Both the position numbers and the translations under genes were made by a program. A stretch of 64,000 nucleotides of DNA from Fibrisoma limi BUZ 3 (GTDB lineage Bacteria; Bacteroidota; Bacteroidia; Cytophagales; Spirosomataceae): contig NZ_CAIT01000009.1 of NCBI RefSeq assembly GCF_000296815.2, forward strand, positions 992,001 through 1,056,000. The letters are read 5' to 3'. Shown piece by piece: positions 17,701-25,604 of this stretch. Numbering within the stretch: position 1 is the stretch's first letter; the number at the start of each line of letters is the position of its first letter. The notes under the pieces are model-generated. The model made no database searches. It saw nothing but the letters and a program-made list of their open reading frames with translations, and had not been told where the DNA came from.

Positions 17701-18450
17701 ATGACCCCCAGACGATTTTCCCCGGTTTTGCTTCTGCTGGCTGTGCTAACGGCCTGCCAGCCCAGCTACCACCTGGCGCAGCAAGCCGCCAACCGCATTC
17801 AGGTTGATTCTACGACGGCCACGGCCGATCCGGGTATGGCCTCCTTTCTGCAACCGTACCGCCAGAAACTCGACCAGACCATGAACGCGGTACTGGCCCG
17901 CTCGACCGGCCCAATTGAAAAAAGCCAGCCCAACGGACCGCTCAACGACATTCTGACGGACGCTCTTCTCCAGCAGGCATCCCAGAAATACGGCAAGCCG
18001 ATCGACGTATCGCATCTGAATTTTGGCGGCATTCGCAACAACCTACCGGCAGGAAACATCACCATCGGGTCCATTTATGAGGTGATGCCGTTCGACAATA
18101 AGCTCGTGATACTGACCCTGACCGGCGATATGCTGATGCAACTGCTCAACCACTTTGCCGAGGGGAACAAACTGGTGGTTGGTGGGCTGCGGGCAACCAT
18201 CCATGATGGCAAGGTGCAGTCGGCGACGTTGACCAATGGCCGGGCCATTCAACCCAGCGAAACCTATACGGTGGCGATGAGTGATTACGTGGCCGAAGGG
18301 GGCGATAACGCCGGTTTCCTGAAAAATCCGGTCAAGCGTGAAGACATTAACTACCTCATCCGCGATGCCCTGATCGATTATTTTCGGCAGCGGGGTCAGT
18401 CCGGTCAACCTATAACTCCAACCACGGATGGACGCATTACAATCGAATAG
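17701..18450 (+). CDS. 5'-nucleotidase C-terminal domain protein, lipoprotein
   Basis: 249 residues with a lipobox LTA-Cys19. The whole mature part matches only the C-terminal, substrate-binding domain of UshA-type 5'-nucleotidases: NGPLNDILTDALLQ, HLNFGGIRNNLPAG, IGSIYEVMPFDNKLVILTLTG and MSDYVAEGGDNAGFL. The metallophosphoesterase half is encoded by the next gene, which overlaps by 23 bases. In ordinary UshA the two halves are one chain with the catalytic half first; here they are separate genes in reverse order. The two products probably associate in the periplasm to hydrolyse nucleotides or UDP-sugars. Confidence 0.92.
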   Translation: MTPRRFSPVLLLLAVLTACQPSYHLAQQAANRIQVDSTTATADPGMASFLQPYRQKLDQTMNAVLARSTGPIEKSQPNGPLNDILTDALLQQASQKYGKPIDVSHLNFGGIRNNLPAGNITIGSIYEVMPFDNKLVILTLTGDMLMQLLNHFAEGNKLVVGGLRATIHDGKVQSATLTNGRAIQPSETYTVAMSDYVAEGGDNAGFLKNPVKREDINYLIRDALIDYFRQRGQSGQPITPTTDGRITIE

Positions 18451-19342
18451 ACGCCAGTTCCTGAAACTGCTCGGTACGGCCGCCGTGATCGGGGCCACCG
18501 CACCCGAGGCACTGGCCAAAGGGAAAACCACGCAACTCACTATTCTGCACACCAACGACGTACACAGCCGGCTGGACCCGTTTCCGATGGATGCCGGCCG
18601 GAATGCGGGGAAAGGGGGCGTCGCCCGGCGCATGTCGCTGATCGAACGCATTCGGCAGGAGCAGAAAAACGTACTCCTGTTCGACGCGGGCGATATTTTT
18701 CAGGGAACCCCGTACTTTAACCTGTATAACGGCGAACCAGAAATTCTGGCGATGAAGCGCCTGGGTTACGACGCGGGTACCATCGGCAACCACGACTTCG
18801 ACGGGGGTATTGACAACATGCGCGATCAGTTTGCCAAAGCCGGTTTTCCGTTCGTGATCGCCAACTACGACTTCAGGAACACGGTCATGGACGGCCGGAC
18901 GCAGCCTTCCACCATCTTTACGAAAGATGGCATTCGGATCGGTGTATTCGGGCTGGGCATTCAACCGGCGGGCCTGATTCCTAAAGCGATGTATAAGGAA
19001 ACGAAGTACCTCGACCCGATCGAAATCGGCAATGACGTAGCGGCCCGGCTCCGGACGAATGAAAAATGTGATTACGTCATCTGCCTGTCGCACCTGGGTT
19101 TTAAGTACAACGACGACACCGTATCGGACAACGTACTGGCAGCTAAAACCCGCAACATCGACCTCATCATTGGCGGTCATACGCACACGTTCCTGGAAGC
19201 GCCCGTTACAGTCAATAACCTCGACGGCAAGCCTACGGTGATCAATCAAGTTGGTTTCGGAGGAATTTATCTCGGCCGGATCGACCTGACGTTTGAACGC
19301 GGCAAAGCCACCTCAACGGGGCAGGCTGTGGAGGTGAAATAA
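18428..19342 (+). CDS. Metallophosphoesterase (5'-nucleotidase N-terminal half), Tat-exported
   Basis: 304 residues. A twin-arginine signal is visible (SNRRQFLKLLGTAAVIGATAPEALA). The calcineurin-like metal motifs appear in order: LHTNDVHSRLDP, LFDAGDIFQGTPY, TIGNHDFDGG, CLSHLGFKYND and IIGGHTHTFL. It lacks the substrate-binding C-terminal domain, which is supplied by the preceding gene. Tat export suggests that this half folds and loads metal in the cytoplasm while its partner goes out by the lipoprotein route. The 23-base overlap means translational coupling. Confidence 0.93.
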   Translation: MDALQSNRRQFLKLLGTAAVIGATAPEALAKGKTTQLTILHTNDVHSRLDPFPMDAGRNAGKGGVARRMSLIERIRQEQKNVLLFDAGDIFQGTPYFNLYNGEPEILAMKRLGYDAGTIGNHDFDGGIDNMRDQFAKAGFPFVIANYDFRNTVMDGRTQPSTIFTKDGIRIGVFGLGIQPAGLIPKAMYKETKYLDPIEIGNDVAARLRTNEKCDYVICLSHLGFKYNDDTVSDNVLAAKTRNIDLIIGGHTHTFLEAPVTVNNLDGKPTVINQVGFGGIYLGRIDLTFERGKATSTGQAVEVK

Positions 19343-19392
19343 AGTTTGTATCTTTGTAAACCATGCGCAAACGACGAAAATCAGACGTTCAC

Positions 19393-19416
19393 GCATTCAC
19401 TTTTTCGCTCTTTCAC
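19393..19416. repeat. Degenerate TTCACTCTTTCGC-type repeat before purQ
   Basis: A pyrimidine-rich segment directly in front of the purQ start. Its part 19403-19416 is the exact inverse of GTGAAAGAGCGAAA at 7002-7015, and it is related to the inverted repeat at 51493-51536. Confidence 0.5.
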
Positions 19417-19418
19417 CA

Positions 19419-20105
19419 ATGAAATTTGGCGTTGTTGTATTCCCCGGTTCAAACTGCGATCAGGATGCCGTGGACACGTTGGAACTGATGGGTCAGACTG
19501 TTGTCAAACTCTGGCACAAAGATCACGATCTGCAGGGCAGTGATTTTATCATTTTGCCGGGCGGTTTCTCCTACGGCGACTACCTGCGCACCGGCGCGGT
19601 GGCCCGCTTCTCGCCCATCATGAACGAAGTGATCGCGCACGCAAACCGGGGCGGCTATCTGCTGGGTATCTGCAACGGATTCCAGATTCTGGCCGAAGCG
19701 CGGCTGGTGCCGGGTGTGCTGCTCCGGAATACCAATCAGCAGTACATCTGCAAAAACATTCACCTGGCTCCGCAGTCGAAGGATGCATTGCTGACGGCCG
19801 GACTCGATAAACCCGCCTATAAGATACCCGTTGCCCACGGTGAAGGTCGCTACTTTGCCGATGCTGATACGTTGAAGCGCCTGAACGACAACGACCAGGT
19901 ATTGTTCCGGTACTGTAACGAAGCCGGTGAGATTACCGATGCCGCCAACTGCAACGGCAGCGTGGAGAATATCGCCGGTGTAACGAACGAAACCAAGAAC
20001 GTCTTTGGTATGATGCCCCACCCCGAGCGGGCCGCTGATCCCGTACTGGGCAACACCGACGGCCGGCTCATCCTGGAGCAGGTATTGAAGGCGGTGTTGG
20101 TATAA
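19419..20105 (+). CDS. purQ: Phosphoribosylformylglycinamidine synthase, glutaminase subunit
   Basis: 228 residues, normal for PurQ. It supplies ammonia from glutamine to PurL for the fourth step of purine synthesis. Class I amidotransferase features: start MKFGVVVFPGSNCDQDA, the oxyanion-strand LPGGFSYGDYLRTGA, the nucleophile elbow LGICNGFQIL with Cys85, and the His-Glu pair in MMPHPERAADP. The start is fixed by family alignment. No other pur genes are nearby. It ends one base before a long inverted repeat. Confidence 0.97.
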   Translation: MKFGVVVFPGSNCDQDAVDTLELMGQTVVKLWHKDHDLQGSDFIILPGGFSYGDYLRTGAVARFSPIMNEVIAHANRGGYLLGICNGFQILAEARLVPGVLLRNTNQQYICKNIHLAPQSKDALLTAGLDKPAYKIPVAHGEGRYFADADTLKRLNDNDQVLFRYCNEAGEITDAANCNGSVENIAGVTNETKNVFGMMPHPERAADPVLGNTDGRLILEQVLKAVLV

Positions 20106-20106
20106 A

Positions 20107-20197
20107 AGGAGAAAAGGGAAGAAGGGGACGAAAGGGAGAAAAGGGTCTGTCGCTGATTCCCTTTATTCCCTCTCGTCCCCTTCTTCCCTTTTCTCCT
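20107..20197. terminator. Very long purine/pyrimidine hairpin between convergent genes
   Basis: Inverted repeat with 39-base arms (20107-20145 and 20159-20197), 36 of 39 paired, loop 13 bases. The left arm is all purine except one C; the right arm is its polypyrimidine complement. It fills the whole gap between the stop codons of purQ and the old yellow enzyme, so a bidirectional terminator is the simple reading, but the length and strand asymmetry are unusual. Confidence 0.7.
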
Positions 20198-20201
20198 CTA
20201 C

Positions 20202-21296
20202 TTATCCATTCACCTCTTCCAGCACGGGGTAATCAATGTATCCTTTTTCGCCGGGCGTGTAGAACGTAGTGAAATCGGGCTGATTCAGTTCGGCACCAAT
20301 TTTCAGGCGCTCGACAAAATCGGGATTAGCCAGTACCGGCCGTCCAAACGCGACCAGATCCGCTTTACCGCTCTGCAATACGGCTTCAGCGCGGTCGGCA
20401 TCGTAGCCACCGCTCAGAATCAGCGCTCCCTTAAACCGCTCCCGGATACCATCAACAACCTGATCCGGAACAATCGGCGCACCCATCGATGAGTGATCGA
20501 CAAGGTGGACGTACACAACGCCCAGCTCATTCAGTTTTTCGGTGATGTAGAAATACGTCTGATCAACGTCGGCGTAGGGCTTGATGTCGTTGAACACACC
20601 ATATGGCGAAAGACGAACCCCCACTTTGTCGAAGCCGATAGCCTTACCAGTTGCTTCGGCGATGTCGAGCAGGAACCGGCTGCGGTTTTCAATCGAACCG
20701 CCGTATTCGTCGGTACGTTGGTTTGAATCAGGACTGATGAACTGTTCGATCAGGTAGCCGTTGGCCCCGTGCAGCTCCACCCCGTCAAAACCAGCCTCAA
20801 TGGCGTTCTGCGACGCAGTAACAAACTCCTGAATAGTTGCCTTCACCTCCCCGGCGGTCAGCTCGCGGGGAGTCGGGTGTGGCTGCATACCCTGCTCATC
20901 AGTGTAGATATCGCCAGCGGCAGCAATGGCTGATGGTGCCACCACCTCGGCGTTGCCGGCCAGGTGCGTGTGGTGACCGATACGTCCCGTGTGCATCAAC
21001 TGCACGAAAATCTTCCCTCCTTTTTCATGAACCGCGTCGGTTACTTTTTTCCAGGCCGCTACCTGTGCCGCGTTGTGGATACCCGGAATCCGCGCGTACC
21101 CTTCGCCGTTGGGCGAGGGCGCTGTGCCTTCGGTAATGATCAGGCCAATCGACGCCCGCTGCGCGTAGTAGGTCGCCATGATGTCAGTCGGAATGTGATC
21201 GGCCGTGGCCCGGTTACGGGTCATCGGGGCCATAGCTATGTGATTCTGTAGCGTCAGATTACCTAACTGAGCCTTTGAAAACAGTACTGAAGCCAT
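20202..21296 (-). CDS. Alkene reductase (old yellow enzyme family)
   Basis: 364 residues. FMN-dependent NAD(P)H reductase of activated C=C bonds (enals, enones, maleimides, nitro-esters), cytoplasmic. Family marks: start LFSKAQLGNLTLQNHIAMAPMTRNRA, FVQLMHTGRIGH, the active-site block HGANGYLIEQFISPDSNQRTDEYGGSIENR, VGVRLSPYG, and the phosphate-binding VAFGRPVLANPDFVERL near the end. It belongs to the NemA/YqjM-like classical group. An ArsR-type regulator gene lies 80 bases upstream on the same strand, and the spacer holds an inverted repeat, suggesting regulated expression in response to an electrophile. Confidence 0.95.
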   Translation of the reverse strand: MASVLFSKAQLGNLTLQNHIAMAPMTRNRATADHIPTDIMATYYAQRASIGLIITEGTAPSPNGEGYARIPGIHNAAQVAAWKKVTDAVHEKGGKIFVQLMHTGRIGHHTHLAGNAEVVAPSAIAAAGDIYTDEQGMQPHPTPRELTAGEVKATIQEFVTASQNAIEAGFDGVELHGANGYLIEQFISPDSNQRTDEYGGSIENRSRFLLDIAEATGKAIGFDKVGVRLSPYGVFNDIKPYADVDQTYFYITEKLNELGVVYVHLVDHSSMGAPIVPDQVVDGIRERFKGALILSGGYDADRAEAVLQSGKADLVAFGRPVLANPDFVERLKIGAELNQPDFTTFYTPGEKGYIDYPVLEEVNG

Positions 21297-21338
21297 AGTG
21301 ATGATTCGTTAGAATGGTTCTGGGCAGAGAACGCAATC

Positions 21339-21362
21339 AAACATTTAAAAGTTTGAATGTTT
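21339..21362. promoter_or_regulatory. Inverted repeat between ArsR gene and alkene reductase gene
   Basis: AAACATT (21339-21345) and AATGTTT (21356-21362) form a perfect 7-bp inverted repeat over a 10-base centre that itself contains AAGTTTG. It sits about 45-65 bases before the reductase start, where an operator for the ArsR-type protein is expected. Confidence 0.5.
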
Positions 21363-21376
21363 TTGTAAAAAATTTT

Positions 21377-21646
21377 TTACGTCAGGTTATTCAGAAAACC
21401 GGATAACTGTTGCAATGATTCTTTATTGAGCGTCAGATGCAGATTTCTACCTTCCTTCTGGGCATTTACCAGACCGCTATCCGTCAATAGCTTGACGTGG
21501 TGTGAAACGCACGGCTGCGACAACCCGGTCATTTCCTGAATGTCGGTGCTGGTCAGACTACCTTTCCGCGACAGTTCCATCAGGATAGACAGACGGTACT
21601 TGTCGGCAATAGCATTTGTTGCTTTTTCAACAAAACGAGTTTCCAT
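21377..21646 (-). CDS. ArsR family transcriptional regulator
   Basis: 89 residues, a minimal winged-helix repressor: ADKYRLSILMELSRKGSLTS (helices 1-2), TDIQEMTGLSQPCVSHHVKLL (HTH, with the SxPxVSHHxxxL recognition helix of ArsR proteins), then the wing GLVNAQKEGRNLHLTL. Only one Cys is present, in the recognition helix, so classical metal-site CxC chemistry is absent; the inducer is not evident. Its gene precedes the alkene reductase gene on the same strand. Confidence 0.9.
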   Translation of the reverse strand: METRFVEKATNAIADKYRLSILMELSRKGSLTSTDIQEMTGLSQPCVSHHVKLLTDSGLVNAQKEGRNLHLTLNKESLQQLSGFLNNLT

Positions 21647-21682
21647 TTAAAAAAACGGGACTCAGGCCCCGTATCATTTTTA

Positions 21683-21690
21683 CAAAAATA
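21683..21690 (-). promoter_or_regulatory. Candidate -7 box of the ArsR gene
   Basis: TATTTTTG on the minus strand matches TAnnTTTG, 37 bases before the ATG at 21646. Confidence 0.4.
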
Positions 21691-21888
21691 ACAAATAAGG
21701 TTAAGAGAACGTGCCACAAGGGTTTGTGCAACGAATTAGTGGTATTGTTATACTCGTCACAAGTATACTTACTTTTTATAAATAATCTATAAACTGCAAA
21801 AAAATCTTTGAAAAGGTCAGATTTCAGGCATACATTCCGTATTTCAAGCCATATCGGCTAACTTTGGCCGACTTCCTGCTCTTGTCTT

Positions 21889-23613
21889 ATGAACATCAAC
21901 ATCGACGCCACAGCGCAGCGCACATACGATGCTATTGTGATCGGTTCGGGGATCAGCGGTGGCTGGGCCGCCAAGGAACTCACCCAAAAAGGCCTGCGAA
22001 CGCTGGTGCTGGAACGTGGCCGCCCCGTCGAACACGTGAAGGACTATCCTACTACGATGTCGAGCCCCTGGGAAATGACACACCGGGGCCGCTATCCGGT
22101 CGACAAGCTGGCGCAAAGCCCTGTTCAGAGCCAGGTAGGGTACGCCTTCAACGAGTATTCCGGCCATTTTTTTATCAACGATGCCGACCATCCGTACCAG
22201 CAGGTCAAGCCATTCGACTGGATACGGGGGTATCAGGTCGGCGGAAAATCACTGCTGTGGGCACGCTGGACGCAGCGGTGGGCGCCGTTCAATTTTGAGG
22301 ATAACGCTAACGATGGTCACGGCATCGACTGGCCTATCCGTTACGAGGAACTTGCGCCGTGGTACAGTTACGTGGAGCGGTTTGCGGGCATCAGCGGCAA
22401 TAAAGACGGCCTGTCGACCCTACCTGACGGTGAGTTTCTGCCGCCTTTTGAGATGTTCTGCCTCGAAAAGCACGTTCGGGATGTCTGGAAAAAGCAGTTT
22501 CCGGACCGACACCTGATCATCAGCCGAACGGCCAACCTGTCAAAAGCACAGAAAATCCATACCGACCTTGGCCGGGCCGACTGCCAGGCCCGTAACTGGT
22601 GCGCCCGGGGTTGTCTGTTTGGGGCGTATTTCAGCAGCAACTCTGCTACGTTGCCGGCTGCCGCCAAAACCGGCAAGCTTACCATACGCCCGTTCTCGGT
22701 CGTACACTCCATTATCTATGACGATGCAAAAGGCAAGGCAACGGGCGTGCGGGTGATTGATACAAACACCAAAGAAATGAGCGAGTACTACGCCCGCGTC
22801 ATCTTCGTGAATGCCGCTACGTTGAACTCCACCCTGATTCTGCTCAATTCTACGTCGAATCGGTTTCCCAATGGTCTGGGCAACGACAGTGGCGTACTGG
22901 GGCATTACCTCATGGACCATAACTACCGGGGGCGCATCGCCGGGGTCTACGAAGGCAGGGAGTTCGACAACATGTATTACTACGGCCGTCGTCCGACCGG
23001 AACGTACGTCCCCCGGTTTCGCAACGTACTGAACGACAAGCAAAACGATTTTGTACGGGGCTACGCGTATGCAGCCGGGGCCAGTCGGGAAGGCTGGGGC
23101 CGAGGTAACAGCGTGGACGGTTTCGGGGCGGAGTTCAAGGAATCGCTGACGCAACCAGGCGCGTGGACCTTCAGTCTGACGGCGATGGGCGAGATGCTGC
23201 CTCGGTTTGACAATCACGTCCGGCTCAACCCCGACAAAAAAGACCAGTGGGGTATGCCAACCCTCGACATTGACTGTAGCTGGGGCGAGAACGAGGACAA
23301 AATGACCGCGGATGCCCTTGAGCAGGGCAAAGCCATGCTGGAAGCTGCGGGCATACGGGTGACCGCTGCGTTCGACAACCACCAGCCACCGGGGCTGGCT
23401 ATTCATGAGATGGGAACAGCCCGGATGGGGAAGGACCCGAAAACCTCCATCCTGAACAAATGGAACCAGGTACATTCGGTTAAAAACGTGTTCGTCACGG
23501 ATGGGGCCAGCATGACCTCATCGGCCTGCCAGAACCCGTCGCTGACGTACATGGCCCTGACCGCCCGGGCCGCCGACCATGCCGTGATGGAAATGAAGAA
23601 GGGGCATATCTGA
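21889..23613 (+). CDS. GMC family oxidoreductase
   Basis: 574 residues, FAD flavoprotein of the glucose-methanol-choline family. The dinucleotide motif is VIGSGISGGWAAKEL with the acidic end LVLERG; the GMC segment GYQVGGKSLLWARWTQRW follows; the C-terminal FAD/substrate block is MGTARMGKDPKTSILNKWNQVH and VTDGASMTSSACQNPSLTYMALTARAADH. NWCARGCLFGAYFSSN is a Cys-containing segment usual in this bacterial subgroup. No signal peptide is seen. Such enzymes oxidise sugar alcohols or sugars; the substrate is unknown. It may share a transcript with the two oxidoreductases that follow. Confidence 0.93.
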   Translation: MNINIDATAQRTYDAIVIGSGISGGWAAKELTQKGLRTLVLERGRPVEHVKDYPTTMSSPWEMTHRGRYPVDKLAQSPVQSQVGYAFNEYSGHFFINDADHPYQQVKPFDWIRGYQVGGKSLLWARWTQRWAPFNFEDNANDGHGIDWPIRYEELAPWYSYVERFAGISGNKDGLSTLPDGEFLPPFEMFCLEKHVRDVWKKQFPDRHLIISRTANLSKAQKIHTDLGRADCQARNWCARGCLFGAYFSSNSATLPAAAKTGKLTIRPFSVVHSIIYDDAKGKATGVRVIDTNTKEMSEYYARVIFVNAATLNSTLILLNSTSNRFPNGLGNDSGVLGHYLMDHNYRGRIAGVYEGREFDNMYYYGRRPTGTYVPRFRNVLNDKQNDFVRGYAYAAGASREGWGRGNSVDGFGAEFKESLTQPGAWTFSLTAMGEMLPRFDNHVRLNPDKKDQWGMPTLDIDCSWGENEDKMTADALEQGKAMLEAAGIRVTAAFDNHQPPGLAIHEMGTARMGKDPKTSILNKWNQVHSVKNVFVTDGASMTSSACQNPSLTYMALTARAADHAVMEMKKGHI

Positions 23614-23673
23614 GTCCAACATGATGCTATTCACGGGCGTTTACCCGATATACCTCATCTAAACCAATAGCCA

Positions 23674-24648
23674 TTGAAAGCGATTCTCTGCGAACGATAC
23701 GGCCCGCCCGAAACCCTCGCGTTGACCGATGTTCCGTCGCCCAAGCCCGGGAAAGGCCAACTCGTCATCAGCGTTAAGGCCTGCGGGGTCAACTTCCCCG
23801 ATACACTCATCATTCAGAACAAGTACCAGATCAAGCCCCCTCTACCTTTTTCACCCGGGGGCGAGGTGTCGGGGATTGTGAAGGAAGTCGGCGAGGGCGT
23901 TACGCATCTGACCGTCGGTGACCGCGTGTTCTCCCTGACCGGCTACGGTGGTTTTGCGGACGACGTGCTGGCCAATGCCGCCACTACGTTACCTATGCCC
24001 GATGGCATGGATTTCGTGACGGCCGCTTCGACGATGTATACCTACGGTACGTCGTATCATGCTCTGAAAGACCGGGCCAACCTCCAGCCCGGCGAAACGC
24101 TGCTGGTTCTGGGAGCGGCCGGGGGTGTAGGGCTGGCTGCCGTTCAATTGGGTGTACTGATGGGAGCCCGCGTCATAGCAGCCGCGTCGAGCGACGAAAA
24201 GCTGGCCGTTTGCCGGACCATGGGCGCTGCCGAAACCATTAATTACACGACCGAAGACCTGCGCGAGCGAATCAAGGAACTGACCAGCGGAAACGGTGTG
24301 GATGTTGTATACGACCCGGTTGGTGACCAGTACGCCGAGCCTGCCGTCCGGTCGCTGGCCTGGAAAGGACGCTACCTGGTCGTAGGGTTTGCGGGTGGCG
24401 CCATCCCCAGCATACCGCTTAACCTGCCGTTGCTGAAAGGCGCTTCCCTGGTGGGCGTGTTCTGGGGAGCCTTCGCGCAGCGGGAGGCCAAGCAGAGTAT
24501 GCAGAACTTCCGGGACATTCTGCAATGGATAACCGATAGGCAGCTAAAACAGCACATTCATGGTCAATATACCCTCGCCGAAGCTCCCGACGCCCTCCGT
24601 GCGTTGATGGAACGACGCGTTACGGGTAAAGCTGTTGTCGTTCTCTAA
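23674..24648 (+). CDS. NADPH:quinone oxidoreductase family protein (zinc-free MDR)
   Basis: 324 residues. The only sensible start is the TTG at 23674 because the family begins MKA(I/V)xCxxxGPPE and no in-frame ATG occurs before residue 80. The medium-chain reductase fold shows a GroES-like half (VKACGVNFPDTLI, PFSPGGEVSGIV) and a Rossmann half with LGAAGGVGLAAVQLG and VIAAASSDEKL. Zinc-ligand Cys clusters are absent, as in quinone reductases and enoyl reductases. Spacing to the SDR gene is 41 bases, so the three oxidoreductase genes 21889-25430 probably form an operon. Confidence 0.9.
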   Translation: MKAILCERYGPPETLALTDVPSPKPGKGQLVISVKACGVNFPDTLIIQNKYQIKPPLPFSPGGEVSGIVKEVGEGVTHLTVGDRVFSLTGYGGFADDVLANAATTLPMPDGMDFVTAASTMYTYGTSYHALKDRANLQPGETLLVLGAAGGVGLAAVQLGVLMGARVIAAASSDEKLAVCRTMGAAETINYTTEDLRERIKELTSGNGVDVVYDPVGDQYAEPAVRSLAWKGRYLVVGFAGGAIPSIPLNLPLLKGASLVGVFWGAFAQREAKQSMQNFRDILQWITDRQLKQHIHGQYTLAEAPDALRALMERRVTGKAVVVL

Positions 24649-24689
24649 CGAACATACACATTAGTAATCGAATCAAGTCAATTAACCAA

Positions 24690-25430
24690 ATGCCAGGATT
24701 ACAAGATCGAGTTGCGATCATCACCGGAGCGGCCCGCGGAATTGGCCGCGCAGCCGCCGAATTATTCTGCCAGGAAGGCGCCACCGTTATTATCTGGGAC
24801 GTACTGGACATCGGCGAAGAAACCGCCCAATCCCTGCGCGATCAGGGATTCCGGTGCGAGTTTATGCCCATCAGCACCACCGACGTACCCGCCATCGAAG
24901 CAGCCGCGAAGGAGACCTACGATCGCTACGGCCGCATTGATATACTCATCAACAACGCCGGTATCACCCGCGACCGGACACTGCTGAAAATGTCGCACCT
25001 GGAGTGGCAGCAAGTCATTGATGTAAACCTGACGGGGGTATTCAACTGCACAAAGGTTGTAGCGCCTTACATGGTCGAGCAGAAATACGGGCGGATCATC
25101 TGCACCTCGTCGATCAACGGCGTTCACGGCGCGTTTGGGCAAACCAACTACGCGGCTGCCAAAGCAGGGATTATCGGCATGGTTCGTAGCTGGGCGAAAG
25201 AACTCGGCCCCAAAGGCATTACGGCCAACGCCGTAGCGCCCGGCTTTATCAAAACCGACATGACTGATGCCATGCCCGAAGAGGTCCGCAATCAGGCCGT
25301 TGCTGCTATTCCTGTCCGACGTATTGGTGAACCCATGGACATTGCCAATGCGTACCGGTTTCTGGCGTCCGACGAAGCCGGCTTCGTCAATGGGCACGTA
25401 TTATCCGTCAACGGCGGGCAGGCTATTTAA
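24690..25430 (+). CDS. FabG-like short-chain dehydrogenase/reductase
   Basis: 246 residues. Classical SDR: ITGAARGIGRAAAEL (TGxxxGIG), INNAGITRDRTLLKM (NNAG), and the catalytic Ser-Tyr-Lys in CTSSINGVHGAFGQTNYAAAKAG, ending with GxVLSVNGGQAI. ITRDRTLLKM and the C-terminal GFIKTDM are close to 3-oxoacyl-ACP or acetoacetyl-CoA reductases (FabG/PhaB). Because it follows a quinone or enoyl reductase and not fatty acid synthesis genes, a role in acyl-CoA or polyhydroxyalkanoate-like metabolism is possible but not shown. Confidence 0.9.
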   Translation: MPGLQDRVAIITGAARGIGRAAAELFCQEGATVIIWDVLDIGEETAQSLRDQGFRCEFMPISTTDVPAIEAAAKETYDRYGRIDILINNAGITRDRTLLKMSHLEWQQVIDVNLTGVFNCTKVVAPYMVEQKYGRIICTSSINGVHGAFGQTNYAAAKAGIIGMVRSWAKELGPKGITANAVAPGFIKTDMTDAMPEEVRNQAVAAIPVRRIGEPMDIANAYRFLASDEAGFVNGHVLSVNGGQAI

Positions 25431-25538
25431 CGTCAACCGGCAGAGAGTGGTGAACTGATCTGTATTTCAGAACAACCGGTACCCGTTCAGAGGCCCTGGT
25501 GAAGCCTACTAGTTCGCCAGCGCGCTCGTTAGAAACAA

Positions 25539-25574
25539 AAAACGCTGCCAGGATGCATTCCCCGGCAGCGTTTT
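25539..25574. terminator. Bidirectional terminator
   Basis: Perfect 11-bp stem AAAACGCTGCC / GGCAGCGTTTT (25539-25549 / 25564-25574), loop 14, between the convergent SDR and TPR genes. Confidence 0.85.
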
Positions 25575-25604
25575 CGGTTCTGCTCAACTATGAAAAAAGC
25601 ACGC

